From Phycisphaeraceae bacterium (GTDB lineage Bacteria > Planctomycetota > Phycisphaerae > Phycisphaerales > UBA1924), in contig CP054186.1 in NCBI GenBank assembly GCA_015200025.1, positions 1,798,001 through 1,862,000 on the forward strand: DNA of 64,000 nucleotides, given 5' to 3'. Under the pieces are notes generated by a model. The model was given only the letters and a program-made list of their open reading frames with translations, was not told where the DNA came from and ran no database searches. Both the position numbers and the translations under genes were made by a program. This document shows positions 38,622 to 48,534 of the stretch, in pieces (positions within the stretch are counted from its first letter, which is position 1; each line of letters opens with the position of its first letter).

Positions 38622-41600
38622 TTACTTCTTCCTCAGCTCGGCGATCGACGCCTTCAACTCGTCCAGCTTGTCCTTCAACCCAGGGATGGGCGCCGAGTAC
38701 GTCGCGTTGGCCTTCTCCGCGTCGCCGATGAGGCCCTCGGCCTGCGCCAGCTTCGCCTCCACGACGGCCGGCTTGCCCTCCCGCTTCGCGAGCGCCGCGC
38801 GGGCGATCTCCATCTCGGCCAAGTGCGCGACGATCGTCTGGCGGACCGGCTGCCCGCCCGCCAGGCCGATGGCACGCACCAGCTCCACCTCCGCCTTGTC
38901 CAACTCCCCGTTGCGGAGGTAAACCCACCCGAGCGTGTCGCGGACGCCCGCCGCGTCCTGGTTGCGCTCCAGGGCCTTGAGGACGGCCTTCTCGGCGATC
39001 GGGACGGCCTCCTTGGGGTCGCCCCCGCAGTGCACGATCATGAACGCCAGGTTGTTCAGCATGAACGAATCGTCGGGGAACCGCTCGACCGTCGAGCGGA
39101 CCACGCGGAGCCCGTTGGAGCAATCCTTCTGCTGGTAGTACTTCGCCTGCAGCGCTGCCGACGCCTGCCACACCAGCGGGTCGGGCAGGTCCGTGCGGCG
39201 TGCCATCTCCTCGAGCGTCGCGACGCCCTCGGCCTGGACCGCCGGGGGGTTGCGGCTCTCGATCTTGAGCCCCGCGCGGAAGAACGTCGTCCACCCGGGC
39301 GCCAGTTTCTCCTTGTCCACCGCGTCGAGCACCGCGGGCAGATCCTCGGGCCGGGTCAGCGTCCCCTTGAGGTCGTTGAACCACCCCATGATCATGCCCG
39401 GGTTGTTGTCCCCGATCACGCGCAGCGCCGCGATCACGTCGCGCAGGCCCTCGTCGGGCCGGTTGCGCTTGAGGAACTGCTTGGCCCGCGACATCAGCAG
39501 CGCCGGGTGGCTCCCGACGACCTGATTCCCCAGCGTCCGCAGGACCGTGTCCGCCTCCGCCAGGTTGGGGTTCTTCCCGCCCTGGAGCAGCGAGAGGTAC
39601 GGGATCACCACGAAAAGCTGAGAGCTGAGCTTGTACGCGTCGCGGTAGTACTGCAACGCCCGGTCGTCGCGCCCGGCCTCGCGGAACAGGTCCCCCGTGT
39701 TGACCAGCAGCGCCAGGTCCGAGGGCCGCTTGCGGATCACCTCGTCGGCGACCTCGATCGCGTCCGTGTCACGCCCCGACAGCAGCAGCTCGCGGAGCAA
39801 CGCCACCCGCAGCTCGTCCTGCGTCGGGTTGAACCGCACCGCCTCGCGGAGGTCACGCACGGCCTTGTCCACGTCCCCGTCCTGCACGTGCATCATCGCC
39901 CGCGCCCGGCGGGCCTGCCACAGCTGCGGCCTCAGCTCGATCGCCGTGTCCAGGTCCTTCATCACCTCCACCCGGAGGTCGCGGTACGCCAGGTTCGCCT
40001 GCGCCCGGCGGAAATACACCATCGGATCGCGGGGGAACTTCGCCACCGCCTGATCGAGCAACGCGGCGGCCCGTTTCTCGTCCCCGCGGAGCCGCGCGGC
40101 GTCGGACCACTGCATCAGCATCGTCGCGTCCGCCGTCGCCTCGCTCCCCATCCCCGCCAGGTACTTCTCCGCCTCGGCGCCGCGGCGCATCCGCAGCAGC
40201 ACGTCGACCAGCCTCTTGGCGTAGTTCTTGTCGTCGGTGTCCGCCCCGGCGTTGACCACCTTCTCGTACAGGTCCGCCGATTCCGCCAGCCTCCCGAGGC
40301 GCTGGTACATGTCCGCCAGCGCCTTGTCCGCCGGCAGCGTCTTGGCGTCCTGGATCGCCTGGGCCTCCTTATACGACTGGACCGCAAGGTCCGTCTGCTC
40401 GTTGCGCTCCATGAACCCGCCCATCGCCATGAGCAGGTCGGGCACCGGGGGGTTCTTCGCGGGCGTGGCGCGGGCCGCCGCCAGCGCGTCGTCGAAGACC
40501 TTGCGGGACCCGCGGAGGTCGGCCTGATCCCCGTGCCACTTGGCGTCGAGCACGATCGCGTCGAGGCCATCGTGCTGCTGGCGGATGCGGTTGATCAGCT
40601 CGCGCGACTGCGGGAAACGCTTGAGGTCGAGGTAGAGCGACGCGAGCGACATCTGCACGTCGCGGTTGTTGGGCTGCTCCTGGATCTGCTTCTCGCGGGT
40701 CTTGAGCGCCCGCTCGCGGTCCCCGAAGCGGGATTCGAGCACGAGCCACATGTCCGCGAAGCGCAGATCGCCCGAGTGGTACCGCTCGGCCTTGCGGGCC
40801 TCGTCGAGGGCCTCGGGGCCCCGGTCCAGCTGGTCGAGCAGCGAGATCAGCGCCATCGTCGAGCTGAGGTCGTCGGGCCTCTTGCTGAGCGCCTGGCGGA
40901 ACGCGGAGACCGCGTCCGTGGGTCGACCCACTCGGACGAGCATCTCCCCGAGGAACCGCGAGGCCTCGACGCCGAACGTGTCCCGGGCCCGGGCCGATTC
41001 GAGCTCGCGGACCGCCTCGACGAGGTTGCCCTTGGCCGCGTTGATCCTGGCCCGGAAGGTCAGCCCGTCGAGCCGATCGAGGTCGCGCCGGGCCGCCTCG
41101 CCCGCGAGGCGCTCGCCCTTGGCCCAGTCCTTGCTCTGGAGCGCGTCGATGAAATCGTACTCGAGGAGCACGTTGTTATCCGGCGCCAGGGCGCGCGCCT
41201 TCTCGAGCTCGGCCCTGGCCTCATCGGCCCGGTCGGTCTGCCGGAGCACCTCGTACTTGATGAGCGCCTTGTCGAGGTCGCTGCGGTCGGACTGATCGAT
41301 CAGGATGAGGCGGACCTGCGTCGGGTCGGTCTCGGTGAGGGCCACGCGGGTCTGGCGGAGCGGGCGGAAGTCGGGGTTTTTCTCGAGCGCCTCATCGACG
41401 ATCTTGATGGCGCCCTCGCGGTCACCGCGGAGGGACATCCTCGACGCGACGATCTGCGTGAGCGTGGGGTGCCCGGGGTTCTCGCGGAGGGTCTTGGTGA
41501 GCAGTTCGTACGCCGCGTTCGCGTCGCCGTCGCGTTCGAGCTTGTCCGATTCGAGGATCGCCCGGGAGACCGGGTCCTGGACGTTCCCGCGCCCGGAGAC

Positions 41601-43262
41601 CTGCATCTCCAGCAGCTGCTGCGTCTTGGCCACCTGTTCGTTGTTGGGGTCGAGCCTGACCGCGCGGTCCACCAGGGGGAGCGCGTCCTCGTACTTCCTC
41701 ATGCGGATCTTCAGGTCCGCCAGCTTGAGGATCGCCGTCAGGTTCGAGGGCTGCTGAGTGACGATCTGGGTCAGCGCCTGCTCGGCGAGCCCCTCCTCGT
41801 TGAGGCGCAGCGAGACCTCGGCGAGCAGCCACTGCGCGTCAAGGTTCGAGTTGTTCGTGCGGCGGTTGTAGTCGAACAGCATCCGCTGCGACCTCGCGTT
41901 GTTCCCCTGCGCGAACTCCAGGTGCGCGTCCACAAAGATCAGCCTCGTGTTGTCCGAGTCGATCATCAGCGGGGACAGCGCCTCGCGGTACTTCTTCGCC
42001 TCCGTCAGCCACTTGGCTTTCTCGCCGGGGTCCGACGACTGGACCCACTTGCGCATCGCGTTGATCGCCTGATTGAACCGCGCCTGCCGGCGGTACTCGT
42101 ACTGCCGGAGGCCCTCGACGCCCATGGGCTTCTGGGGGATCGACGCCAGTTTCTCCAGCAACGCCAGCGCGTCGTCGGGCCGCGAGAGGTCCCCGTACAG
42201 CTCCGCCAGCCGGGCCAGCGCGTCCATGTGCTCGGGGGTCTTCTCGAGCACCGCCTTGTACAGGCTCTCGCTCCCGGCGTGACGCTGCGGGCCCGTCAGG
42301 TAGGTCCGCTCCACGGCCTGGAGCATCCCGATCACGTCGGTCTCCAGACGCTCGGCGGGCACGGCGCGGAGCGCCGCCGTCGCCGCCGCCACCTGCGACT
42401 CGAGCTCGGTCCGGAGTTGATCCAGGCCGGCACGGCGTTGCGCGAGGTCGTTCACCGCGAGCAGTTCCTGCTGGCGGTCCTCCGCCGTCCAATACACCCG
42501 GGCGATCAGCGCCCGCGCGTTGTTCGGGTTCGACGCGAGGAAGTCGTTCAGGACCTTGCGCGACGACGCCAGCGCTTCCTCGGCCCCGGCCCGGTCCTGC
42601 CGGCCCAGGCGCTCGGTCGAACGCCTCGACCACCAGGTCGAGAGCCCGACGGCGGCCTCGCCGTCCGAGGGGTCGGCCTTGAGCGCCGCCTCGAAGTCCT
42701 CGCGGGCCTGGTTGATCTCCTCGTCCCGGATGTTCGCCGCCTGGAGGTACTGCGTCAGGAGCATGGTCCCGCGGTATTTACGGAGCCCCTCCGCGCCCTC
42801 GATCCCGGACGCGTCACCGCCGCCGCGGATGTTCTCGATCGAGTTGGCGACCGCCACGGGCACCTGCCCGCCCGCGCCGATGTCCATGAGCATCCGGAGG
42901 TAGCGTTCGTGCTCGACGAGGTCGGTCCGCAGGGCGATGGCCAGCTGTCGACGCGCGGGCAGGTAGTCGCTCGAGAACTTGGACGTGAAGGCGTTCTCGG
43001 TGTCCGGGGTCATCCGCTCCATGACCGCGATCCACTTGCGGAGGTACTCGGGGTTGGACTGTTCCTTGTTGACGGCCTTGGAGTAGAACTTGTCCGCCGC
43101 CGCCAGGTTGTCCCGCGCCAACGCCGCGTCGCCCTGCGAAGCCAGACGCGACGCGTTGCCCAGCACGAAGAAGTATGCCAGCCCGCCCCCGGCCACGGTG
43201 ATCCCGGCCAGCCCGGCCGCCAGGTAGATCGCGAACTTTTTATTGACCTTCGTCGACGCCAT
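38622..43262 (-). CDS. Giant TPR protein of the exosortase/polysaccharide locus
   Basis: 1546 residues. A single N-terminal helix (KFAIYLAAGLAGITVAGGGLAYFFVL) anchors it in the inner membrane. The rest is helical repeats of TPR type from end to end (for example AIKIVDEALEKNPDFRPLRQ, AVREDLRAVRFNPTQDEL-like units and LNNLAFMIVHCGGDPKEAVPIAEKAV). It resembles the PrsT-type TPR proteins encoded beside exosortase in PEP-CTERM/EPS systems and could act as a periplasmic scaffold. It lies 24 bases after the exosortase gene. Confidence 0.85.
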   Translation of the reverse strand: MASTKVNKKFAIYLAAGLAGITVAGGGLAYFFVLGNASRLASQGDAALARDNLAAADKFYSKAVNKEQSNPEYLRKWIAVMERMTPDTENAFTSKFSSDYLPARRQLAIALRTDLVEHERYLRMLMDIGAGGQVPVAVANSIENIRGGGDASGIEGAEGLRKYRGTMLLTQYLQAANIRDEEINQAREDFEAALKADPSDGEAAVGLSTWWSRRSTERLGRQDRAGAEEALASSRKVLNDFLASNPNNARALIARVYWTAEDRQQELLAVNDLAQRRAGLDQLRTELESQVAAATAALRAVPAERLETDVIGMLQAVERTYLTGPQRHAGSESLYKAVLEKTPEHMDALARLAELYGDLSRPDDALALLEKLASIPQKPMGVEGLRQYEYRRQARFNQAINAMRKWVQSSDPGEKAKWLTEAKKYREALSPLMIDSDNTRLIFVDAHLEFAQGNNARSQRMLFDYNRRTNNSNLDAQWLLAEVSLRLNEEGLAEQALTQIVTQQPSNLTAILKLADLKIRMRKYEDALPLVDRAVRLDPNNEQVAKTQQLLEMQVSGRGNVQDPVSRAILESDKLERDGDANAAYELLTKTLRENPGHPTLTQIVASRMSLRGDREGAIKIVDEALEKNPDFRPLRQTRVALTETDPTQVRLILIDQSDRSDLDKALIKYEVLRQTDRADEARAELEKARALAPDNNVLLEYDFIDALQSKDWAKGERLAGEAARRDLDRLDGLTFRARINAAKGNLVEAVRELESARARDTFGVEASRFLGEMLVRVGRPTDAVSAFRQALSKRPDDLSSTMALISLLDQLDRGPEALDEARKAERYHSGDLRFADMWLVLESRFGDRERALKTREKQIQEQPNNRDVQMSLASLYLDLKRFPQSRELINRIRQQHDGLDAIVLDAKWHGDQADLRGSRKVFDDALAAARATPAKNPPVPDLLMAMGGFMERNEQTDLAVQSYKEAQAIQDAKTLPADKALADMYQRLGRLAESADLYEKVVNAGADTDDKNYAKRLVDVLLRMRRGAEAEKYLAGMGSEATADATMLMQWSDAARLRGDEKRAAALLDQAVAKFPRDPMVYFRRAQANLAYRDLRVEVMKDLDTAIELRPQLWQARRARAMMHVQDGDVDKAVRDLREAVRFNPTQDELRVALLRELLLSGRDTDAIEVADEVIRKRPSDLALLVNTGDLFREAGRDDRALQYYRDAYKLSSQLFVVIPYLSLLQGGKNPNLAEADTVLRTLGNQVVGSHPALLMSRAKQFLKRNRPDEGLRDVIAALRVIGDNNPGMIMGWFNDLKGTLTRPEDLPAVLDAVDKEKLAPGWTTFFRAGLKIESRNPPAVQAEGVATLEEMARRTDLPDPLVWQASAALQAKYYQQKDCSNGLRVVRSTVERFPDDSFMLNNLAFMIVHCGGDPKEAVPIAEKAVLKALERNQDAAGVRDTLGWVYLRNGELDKAEVELVRAIGLAGGQPVRQTIVAHLAEMEIARAALAKREGKPAVVEAKLAQAEGLIGDAEKANATYSAPIPGLKDKLDELKASIAELRKK

Positions 43263-43286
43263 GCCGTTGCTCCTGGTTCCGCCCGT

Positions 43287-45098
43287 TCACGATCCCGCCC
43301 CGGCCTTGCGCCTGGGGTTGTCCGGCGGGTAATCGCCCGACTGGACCTCGAGCCAGTCGGGGACACACCGCATCAGTTCCGGCAGCAGCTCGTTGAGCAG
43401 ATCCGCCGCCCTCGCCGCCAGCTCCTCGGGGCTCGAGATCCCCGACCCCGAGACCTGCACTTTCATGTAGTACGCGTAGTCCGCCGTCAGGTCGAACGCC
43501 AGACGCCGGACATCCACCGCCGTCGTCGCGAAGCCCCCGTTGGCGACGAAGAAATACCCCGAGTACATCTGGTTCCCCCGGGGGTCGCGGAACGAGGTGA
43601 TCTGCATCCTCGCCTCCTCGATCCCCGCGGGCAGTCGGACGTACGTCCCCGGCGCGTCGCTCGTTCGCTCGAGCCTGGCGCGGCGGACCCCCGACGCCAC
43701 CGCCCGCTCGTCGCGAGGGTCCACGGGCCACCGCGAGAGGTCCAGCGGGAGCGGCACCAGGTACGGGCCCGATTCGATCGTCCACCCGCCACCCACCAGG
43801 CACCGCTCCGGGACGTGCGGCACCGTGTCGATCATCCCCGTGTAGTACGCCGCGTGCAGCGCCAGGGCCGTCCCGCGGGTCTCGGGCGTCCGACCCGCGT
43901 ACGCGCGGGTCAGGTAGTTCGTCGTCCCCAGCGTCTCTTCGACCTCCGCCGACTCACGCATCGACACCCCGCCCTCCCAGCTCGGGAGCGCGTCGGCCCG
44001 GATGTCCGAGAGCAGCCGCCCCCCGGCGGCCTGGATCGGGAGCTTCCGCAGGTACAGGCCCCACGCCTGGATCGCCCAGGTCATGCCACCCGCCCACACC
44101 ACCATGACCGTCAGCGCCGCGATGAACGCGGGCGACCGCAACGCGGGCCACCCGATCCCGAGGTACGCCGGCGAAGCGTCCGGCTTGGCCTTGGCCTTGC
44201 CCTTGGCGCCTTTGGCGGGCACGGCCCCCTCCTCGACGAACAGGCGGTCCAGCGCCCACTTGCCCAGGAGGAACAGGCCCAACGCGGGGATCAGCATCAC
44301 CGTCCCGATGAAGATGTGGATCTCGCCCGTGGCGATGTTGGGGTCCACCAACGTCCCCACGCCCAGCACCGCGATCCGCACGATGTTCATGAACAACGCC
44401 ACCGGGATCGCGAGCATCATCAACGCGGCCCGCTGCCACCAGCGGTCCGTCCCCAGGAGCGCCACCGCCCCGGCCAGCGCGACGAAGGCGATCACCATCC
44501 GCATCCCCGAGCAGGCCTCCGCGATGCCCATGGGGTGGGACACGCCGCTGCGCTCGATGATCTCGATGGTGTTGCCCGTCAGGACCGCCGAGAACCCGAA
44601 GATCGGGCCCAGGAGCCCCAGCGCCACCCAGCCGCCCTGGGCCGCGATCTGCTGCAGCTGGAACTCGATCGAGATCATGATCCGCTCGGAGAGCGTGACC
44701 CCGAACGCCAGGAAGGCGATGGGCAGGAAGATCACCCGCATCACCGCCGGCCCCAGCAGCATCAGGCAGAGCCCAAAGAGCGCGAGGATCATCGCGAGCC
44801 CCTGGGCCATGTGGTTCTTGATCCCCACCACCGCGAAGAAGTATGCCGCGATCCCCAGCACCAGGGGCGCCAGCCCGGGCCAGAACGACGAGGGCGGGGT
44901 CCGGGCCAGTTCCTGACGTCGAACCCACAACATGTACCCGCTGATCAGGGGGATGAGGTAGGCGTGCCCCCAATCCTGCATTTTGGCCTGGCTGAAGAGG
45001 TGCTGGGCGTAGAACCAACGCCAGAACACCGCGATGAACGCCGCCGAGCATACCCCGAGCATGATCGCGCGGGCCGGGGTCACGAACCCGAACCACAC
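43287..45098 (-). CDS. Exosortase fused to EpsI-like domain
   Basis: 603 residues from GTG 45098 (ACAGGAGAT upstream); a TTG at 45170 is possible. At least eight helices. The exosortase catalytic set is present: Cys about residue 196 in GIAEACSGMRMVIAF, Arg about 241 in NIVRIAVLG, and His about 261 in TGEIHIFIG. After a charged linker and one more helix, the C-terminal ~220 residues form the EpsI (DUF3485) domain (HAAYYTGMIDTVPHVPERCLVGGGW). In planctomycetes this arrangement is assigned to exosortase U. It would cut and attach C-terminally sorted proteins. No PEP-CTERM substrate was found in this window. Confidence 0.9.
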   Translation of the reverse strand: MWFGFVTPARAIMLGVCSAAFIAVFWRWFYAQHLFSQAKMQDWGHAYLIPLISGYMLWVRRQELARTPPSSFWPGLAPLVLGIAAYFFAVVGIKNHMAQGLAMILALFGLCLMLLGPAVMRVIFLPIAFLAFGVTLSERIMISIEFQLQQIAAQGGWVALGLLGPIFGFSAVLTGNTIEIIERSGVSHPMGIAEACSGMRMVIAFVALAGAVALLGTDRWWQRAALMMLAIPVALFMNIVRIAVLGVGTLVDPNIATGEIHIFIGTVMLIPALGLFLLGKWALDRLFVEEGAVPAKGAKGKAKAKPDASPAYLGIGWPALRSPAFIAALTVMVVWAGGMTWAIQAWGLYLRKLPIQAAGGRLLSDIRADALPSWEGGVSMRESAEVEETLGTTNYLTRAYAGRTPETRGTALALHAAYYTGMIDTVPHVPERCLVGGGWTIESGPYLVPLPLDLSRWPVDPRDERAVASGVRRARLERTSDAPGTYVRLPAGIEEARMQITSFRDPRGNQMYSGYFFVANGGFATTAVDVRRLAFDLTADYAYYMKVQVSGSGISSPEELAARAADLLNELLPELMRCVPDWLEVQSGDYPPDNPRRKAGAGS

Positions 45099-45440
45099 CG
45101 AATCTCCTGTCGGGATCGTGTTTGCGACGTTCGTGTTGTGGGCGGGTATGCTGCTCACCGGTTGGGACAAGTATTTGTATTTTGTTCGTACACTGTGTCG
45201 TTGCGGACCGTGGGTGCGTGCGGATTCTCGGCCGGGGGAATCGGCCCCATACTACGTCGTCACGCCCGCTGCGGGTTCGCGGCGTGAACACCCACACTCA
45301 TCGGCGCATCACGCCCGTGGTCGTTGCCGGCGGGGGGGCGGTGGGGGCGAGTTCACGCTCCGGCGGTCATCATGCACGGCACCCCGTCGTTCTCGGTCCT
45401 TGTGGCGGGGTGGTGAGGCGCGTTCCGGTCATCAACCCGA
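45099..45440. other. Intergenic region between exosortase and Wza-like genes
   Basis: 342 bases, the largest gap in the polysaccharide locus. It contains the ribosome site of the exosortase gene and an AT-richer stretch (about 45170-45195), but no convincing -35/-10 pair, terminator or RNA motif was found on either strand. It may hold an internal promoter. Confidence 0.4.
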
Positions 45441-47048
45441 TCAGAATGGGAACGGGTTCTGCTGACGGGTCTGGTATTCGGGCGGGAGGCCGAAGACGTC
45501 GTTCCCGAAGTTCCGGTCAAGGAGGAACCCGAACCCGTAGGTCGCCCGGAGCCCGTTGCGGAAGACGGCGAGGGGCTGGGCCCAGAAGTTGGTCCCGACG
45601 TTGATTTGGTCGTCGGGTTTAATGACGATGTCGGGCTGGGTGAACTCGGCGATGGCGCGGAGGTTGATCGAGACCGCCGCCTGACGCCCGTTGCCCAAGG
45701 CGCGGATAAGTTCGGCGCGTTCAGGGATGGCGATGGGTGAAAGCCCGCCGGCGGTCGTGATGGCGCGGAGCACGGTCATTTTCCCGGTCTCGGGGATCTG
45801 GTAGACGCCCGGGCGGGCGACGAACCCGGCCATGTAGAACTCGCCGGGCGAGACGGTGGGGATCCGGATAACGTCCTCGGGCTTGACGATGATGTTGACG
45901 GTGGAATCGCCCGCGAGCAGTCGGTCCATGGGGACCTTGATGACGCGCTGGGTCAGCAGTTGTGCGGGGGTCAGGCCGCTCTCACCCCCGAGCGCGACGG
46001 GTTCGGGTCCGGAGCGTCCCGGCTCGGAGGCGCGGGTGGTTTGACGCACCTGAACCCAGCGGCCATCGCGGAAGACCCAGGGCGGTCCCCCGGTCGTCAG
46101 TTCGCTGACGGACGGGGTGGGGCCGCTGTCGGTGCCGGGGAGGTCGATCGCGGGCTCGGGCGGCTGGTTCCGACGGACCTCGGGTTGCCGGGGGGCAGGT
46201 GCGGGGAAACCCGTCCCGTTCCCGCCGCGGATCATGGAAGGCGAGGCCCCCCCGGAGGAGGGCTTGGAGAGCTCGTCGATGACATTGAGTGGGTCTTCGA
46301 CGGGTTTGCGGGGTTGGCCCGGGGTGCCGCCGGAGGGGTTCAGTTCACGCTGAAGCCCCGGGGGCGGGCGGGTGAGGGGATCGATGATCGACTCGCTGAG
46401 CGGGACCAACCGGATGACGTAGATTTCCTTGACGGTGGTGTCGACCCGCCCACCGCTGGTGATGGCTTCGAGGAGTCGGAAGTCGGGCTTGGGGATGAAG
46501 TAAGGCCCGGGTTGGGTAACACCCCCGATGAGGGTAAAGGTGGCCTTGCGGCGGCCGCGGATGTCGACCTCGACGAGGGCGTCCGCGATAAACCGCTGGG
46601 CGCGCTCCGTGACGGCGGCGGAGATCTGGGGGACGTTCATCCCACTGACGTAGATCCGGCCGAGCTGGGGGATATCGATCAGGCCCTGGGTGTCGATGGT
46701 GCGTGGGTATTCCTCGGGCACCCCCCCGGGGGCGACGACGTCGAAGACGCGGATGAAGAGCTCGTCGCCCGGGCCGACGCGGTAATCGGTGGGGTCGGGG
46801 ATCAGGTCTTGCGCCAGGATGGGGCTGTGCTCGACGAACTGGTCGGGCTTGCCCTCGATCGAGCTGATGTGGTCGAGGACGGGGACGGAGGTGGGGGTGT
46901 ATTCCCACCGGCCCATGACGCTGGGGTCGAGGTACGAATCGACCTGGGAGCAGCCCGCGACGGCGCCGGCGGCGAGGGCGAGGCCGCAGGCCCTCAGCGG
47001 GAGCCTGAGATGGACGAGGCTGTTCGTTCGAACGCGCAACTGGGCCAC
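45441..47048 (-). CDS. Polysaccharide export lipoprotein (Wza/BexD-like)
   Basis: 535 residues from GTG 47048 with AAGGAG upstream. Lipoprotein signal LRACGLALAAGAVAGC. The polysaccharide-export domain begins at DYRVGPGDELFIRVFDV and continues with RTIDTQGLIDIPQLGRIYVSGM; it is followed by SLBB-type repeats (GGVTQPGPYFIPKPDFRLLEAITSGG and AGFVARPGVYQIPETGKMTVLRAITTAGG) separated by a Pro/Gly-rich insert of about 150 residues. The chain ends near NPFPF. It should form the outer-membrane channel for the polysaccharide. First gene of the minus-strand EPS/exosortase set. Confidence 0.85.
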   Translation of the reverse strand: MAQLRVRTNSLVHLRLPLRACGLALAAGAVAGCSQVDSYLDPSVMGRWEYTPTSVPVLDHISSIEGKPDQFVEHSPILAQDLIPDPTDYRVGPGDELFIRVFDVVAPGGVPEEYPRTIDTQGLIDIPQLGRIYVSGMNVPQISAAVTERAQRFIADALVEVDIRGRRKATFTLIGGVTQPGPYFIPKPDFRLLEAITSGGRVDTTVKEIYVIRLVPLSESIIDPLTRPPPGLQRELNPSGGTPGQPRKPVEDPLNVIDELSKPSSGGASPSMIRGGNGTGFPAPAPRQPEVRRNQPPEPAIDLPGTDSGPTPSVSELTTGGPPWVFRDGRWVQVRQTTRASEPGRSGPEPVALGGESGLTPAQLLTQRVIKVPMDRLLAGDSTVNIIVKPEDVIRIPTVSPGEFYMAGFVARPGVYQIPETGKMTVLRAITTAGGLSPIAIPERAELIRALGNGRQAAVSINLRAIAEFTQPDIVIKPDDQINVGTNFWAQPLAVFRNGLRATYGFGFLLDRNFGNDVFGLPPEYQTRQQNPFPF

Positions 47049-47129
47049 GCCGGACTCCTTGCAATCGCTTCGTGGGCCCACGCGGGGGCCCGGGCCCAAG
47101 CCTAGCACATTCGCCGCCGCCCCGCGTCG

Positions 47130-48293
47130 ATGACGGGGCCCGCGGAGGTGGCGTCCCTATCATCCCGCGTGTCTCACGGCGCGACCACCCCACCCCCAAC
47201 CCCTCCGGCTCACCCGGCGCCTCCGCCGCGCCACGCCCGACCGCTCGGGGGCGACCCCCTGCGCAACGTCGATCCCCCGCTGGTGAGCCTCTCGGGGATG
47301 GTCCTCAACAACCGCGAGGGGGTTCAGCAACTGGCCTCGAAGCGCAAGCCGGATTGGCTTCGGGCGAGGGTCCCCGGGGGCGAAGGGTACCTGCGGCTCC
47401 GTGCGATCATGGACGAGCACCGACTGCACACGGTCTGCGAGGAGGCCGGGTGCCCGAACATGGGCGAGTGCTGGAGCCGTGGGGTCGCCACGATCATGAT
47501 CTTGGGCGACACCTGCACCCGGGCGTGCGGGTTCTGCAACGTCAAGACGGGTCGGCCCGGGACGGTGGACAAGGACGAGCCCCGCCGGGTCGCCGAGAGC
47601 CTGGCCCTGATGGGCCTGCGCCACGTCGTCATCACGAGCGTCAACCGCGATGAGCTGCCCGACGGCGGGGCGGGGATCTGGGCCGAGACGATCATCCGGA
47701 CCAAGGACGCGTGCCCGGGTATGAGCGTCGAGGTGTTGATCCCCGACTTCGAGGGGGATTGGGCGGCGCTGCAGATGGTCATCGACGCGGGGCCGCACAT
47801 TATCAACCACAACCTCGAAACGGTCCGGCGGATGTACCCGGCCGTGCGCCCCAGCGCGAAGTTCGACCGCTCGCTCGAGCTGCTCCGGCGGGTCAAGGAG
47901 CAGGGGGGCGTCGCCAAGACCGGGATCATGGTCGGGATCGGGGAACGCGACGAGGAGGTTCTCGCGCTCATGGACGACGTGCAGGCCCGGACGCGGGTGA
48001 GCCGGTCGGCGGCCGGCGGCGTGGGTGGGGCGGGCGGGGCGGGCGGGGTCGGTGGGGTCGGTGGGGTCGGTGGGGCGGACGCGTGCGACATCCTGACGAT
48101 CGGGCAGTATCTCCAGCCGACGCGGAACCACCTGCCGATCGATCGGTGGGTGACGCCGGCGCAGTTCGAGCTGTTCAAGCGCGAGGGCTTGGCGCGGGGC
48201 TTCAAGGTGGTGGAGAGCGGCCCGTTGGTGCGGTCGAGCTACCACGCCGATCACCAGGCGGACGTGCTGACGGACATCGCGGCGTCGCGGTGA
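47130..48293 (+). CDS. lipA: Lipoyl synthase
   Basis: 387 residues, longer than the usual ~300-330. It begins with a Pro-rich extension of about 55 residues (Met57 is an alternative start). The auxiliary cluster motif [12 protein letters not shown] (from Cys 103) and radical SAM motif CTRACGFC (Cys 129, 133, 136) are intact, as is the end [16 protein letters not shown] Gly/Val-rich insert of about 20 residues ([17 protein letters not shown] type) interrupts the domain just before [13 protein letters not shown]. It inserts sulfur into octanoyl groups of lipoyl domains. Divergent from the Wza-like gene. Confidence 0.95.
   Translation: MTGPAEVASLSSRVSHGATTPPPTPPAHPAPPPRHARPLGGDPLRNVDPPLVSLSGMVLNNREGVQQLASKRKPDWLRARVPGGEGYLRLRAIMDEHRLHTVCEEAGCPNMGECWSRGVATIMILGDTCTRACGFCNVKTGRPGTVDKDEPRRVAESLALMGLRHVVITSVNRDELPDGGAGIWAETIIRTKDACPGMSVEVLIPDFEGDWAALQMVIDAGPHIINHNLETVRRMYPAVRPSAKFDRSLELLRRVKEQGGVAKTGIMVGIGERDEEVLALMDDVQARTRVSRSAAGGVGGAGGAGGVGGVGGVGGADACDILTIGQYLQPTRNHLPIDRWVTPAQFELFKREGLARGFKVVESGPLVRSSYHADHQADVLTDIAASR
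48018..48080 (+). repeat. Coding 9-base microsatellite in lipA
   Basis: Tandem GGTGGGGTC/GGCGGGGCG units encode the Gly-Val/Gly-Ala insert of lipoyl synthase. It is similar in kind to the mrp linker repeat, although the genes are unrelated. Confidence 0.75.
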
Positions 48294-48534
48294 GGGGCCG
48301 GTATGGGCCGGCCGTCTGAATCGGACGGCACACTCTCCATTTAGCCCTGACGTGAATCCCCCCGGGGGAAGTACTTGATCGGTGCGCCGTGGCCTGAACG
48401 GGCCGCGTGGAACACCGTGGAACGCGGGTCTGAAAAAAGCATCGGGAACCACCCGTGCGCGCGGGGCGCAGCGGAGAGGAGGTGTGTAGTGGCCGGAGGA
48501 GCCGGCCTGCGTTGACGTGGCGAGGAGGTTCACG

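Noticed and set aside
36281-38731. An 816-codon plus-strand open frame
   Set aside because: Antisense to the Wzz/Wzc-like gene; no ribosome site or recognisable domain.
38445-45287. A 2280-codon plus-strand open frame
   Set aside because: It lies antisense to the exosortase, TPR and Wzc-like genes, which have clear motifs. The translation is Arg/Leu/Val/His low complexity typical of a GC-rich shadow.
48409-48433. GGAAC and TCTGA boxes before the ECF sigma gene as an autoregulated promoter
   Set aside because: The gap from GGAAC to GTC is about 14 bases, shorter than the usual ~17, so the match is not trusted.
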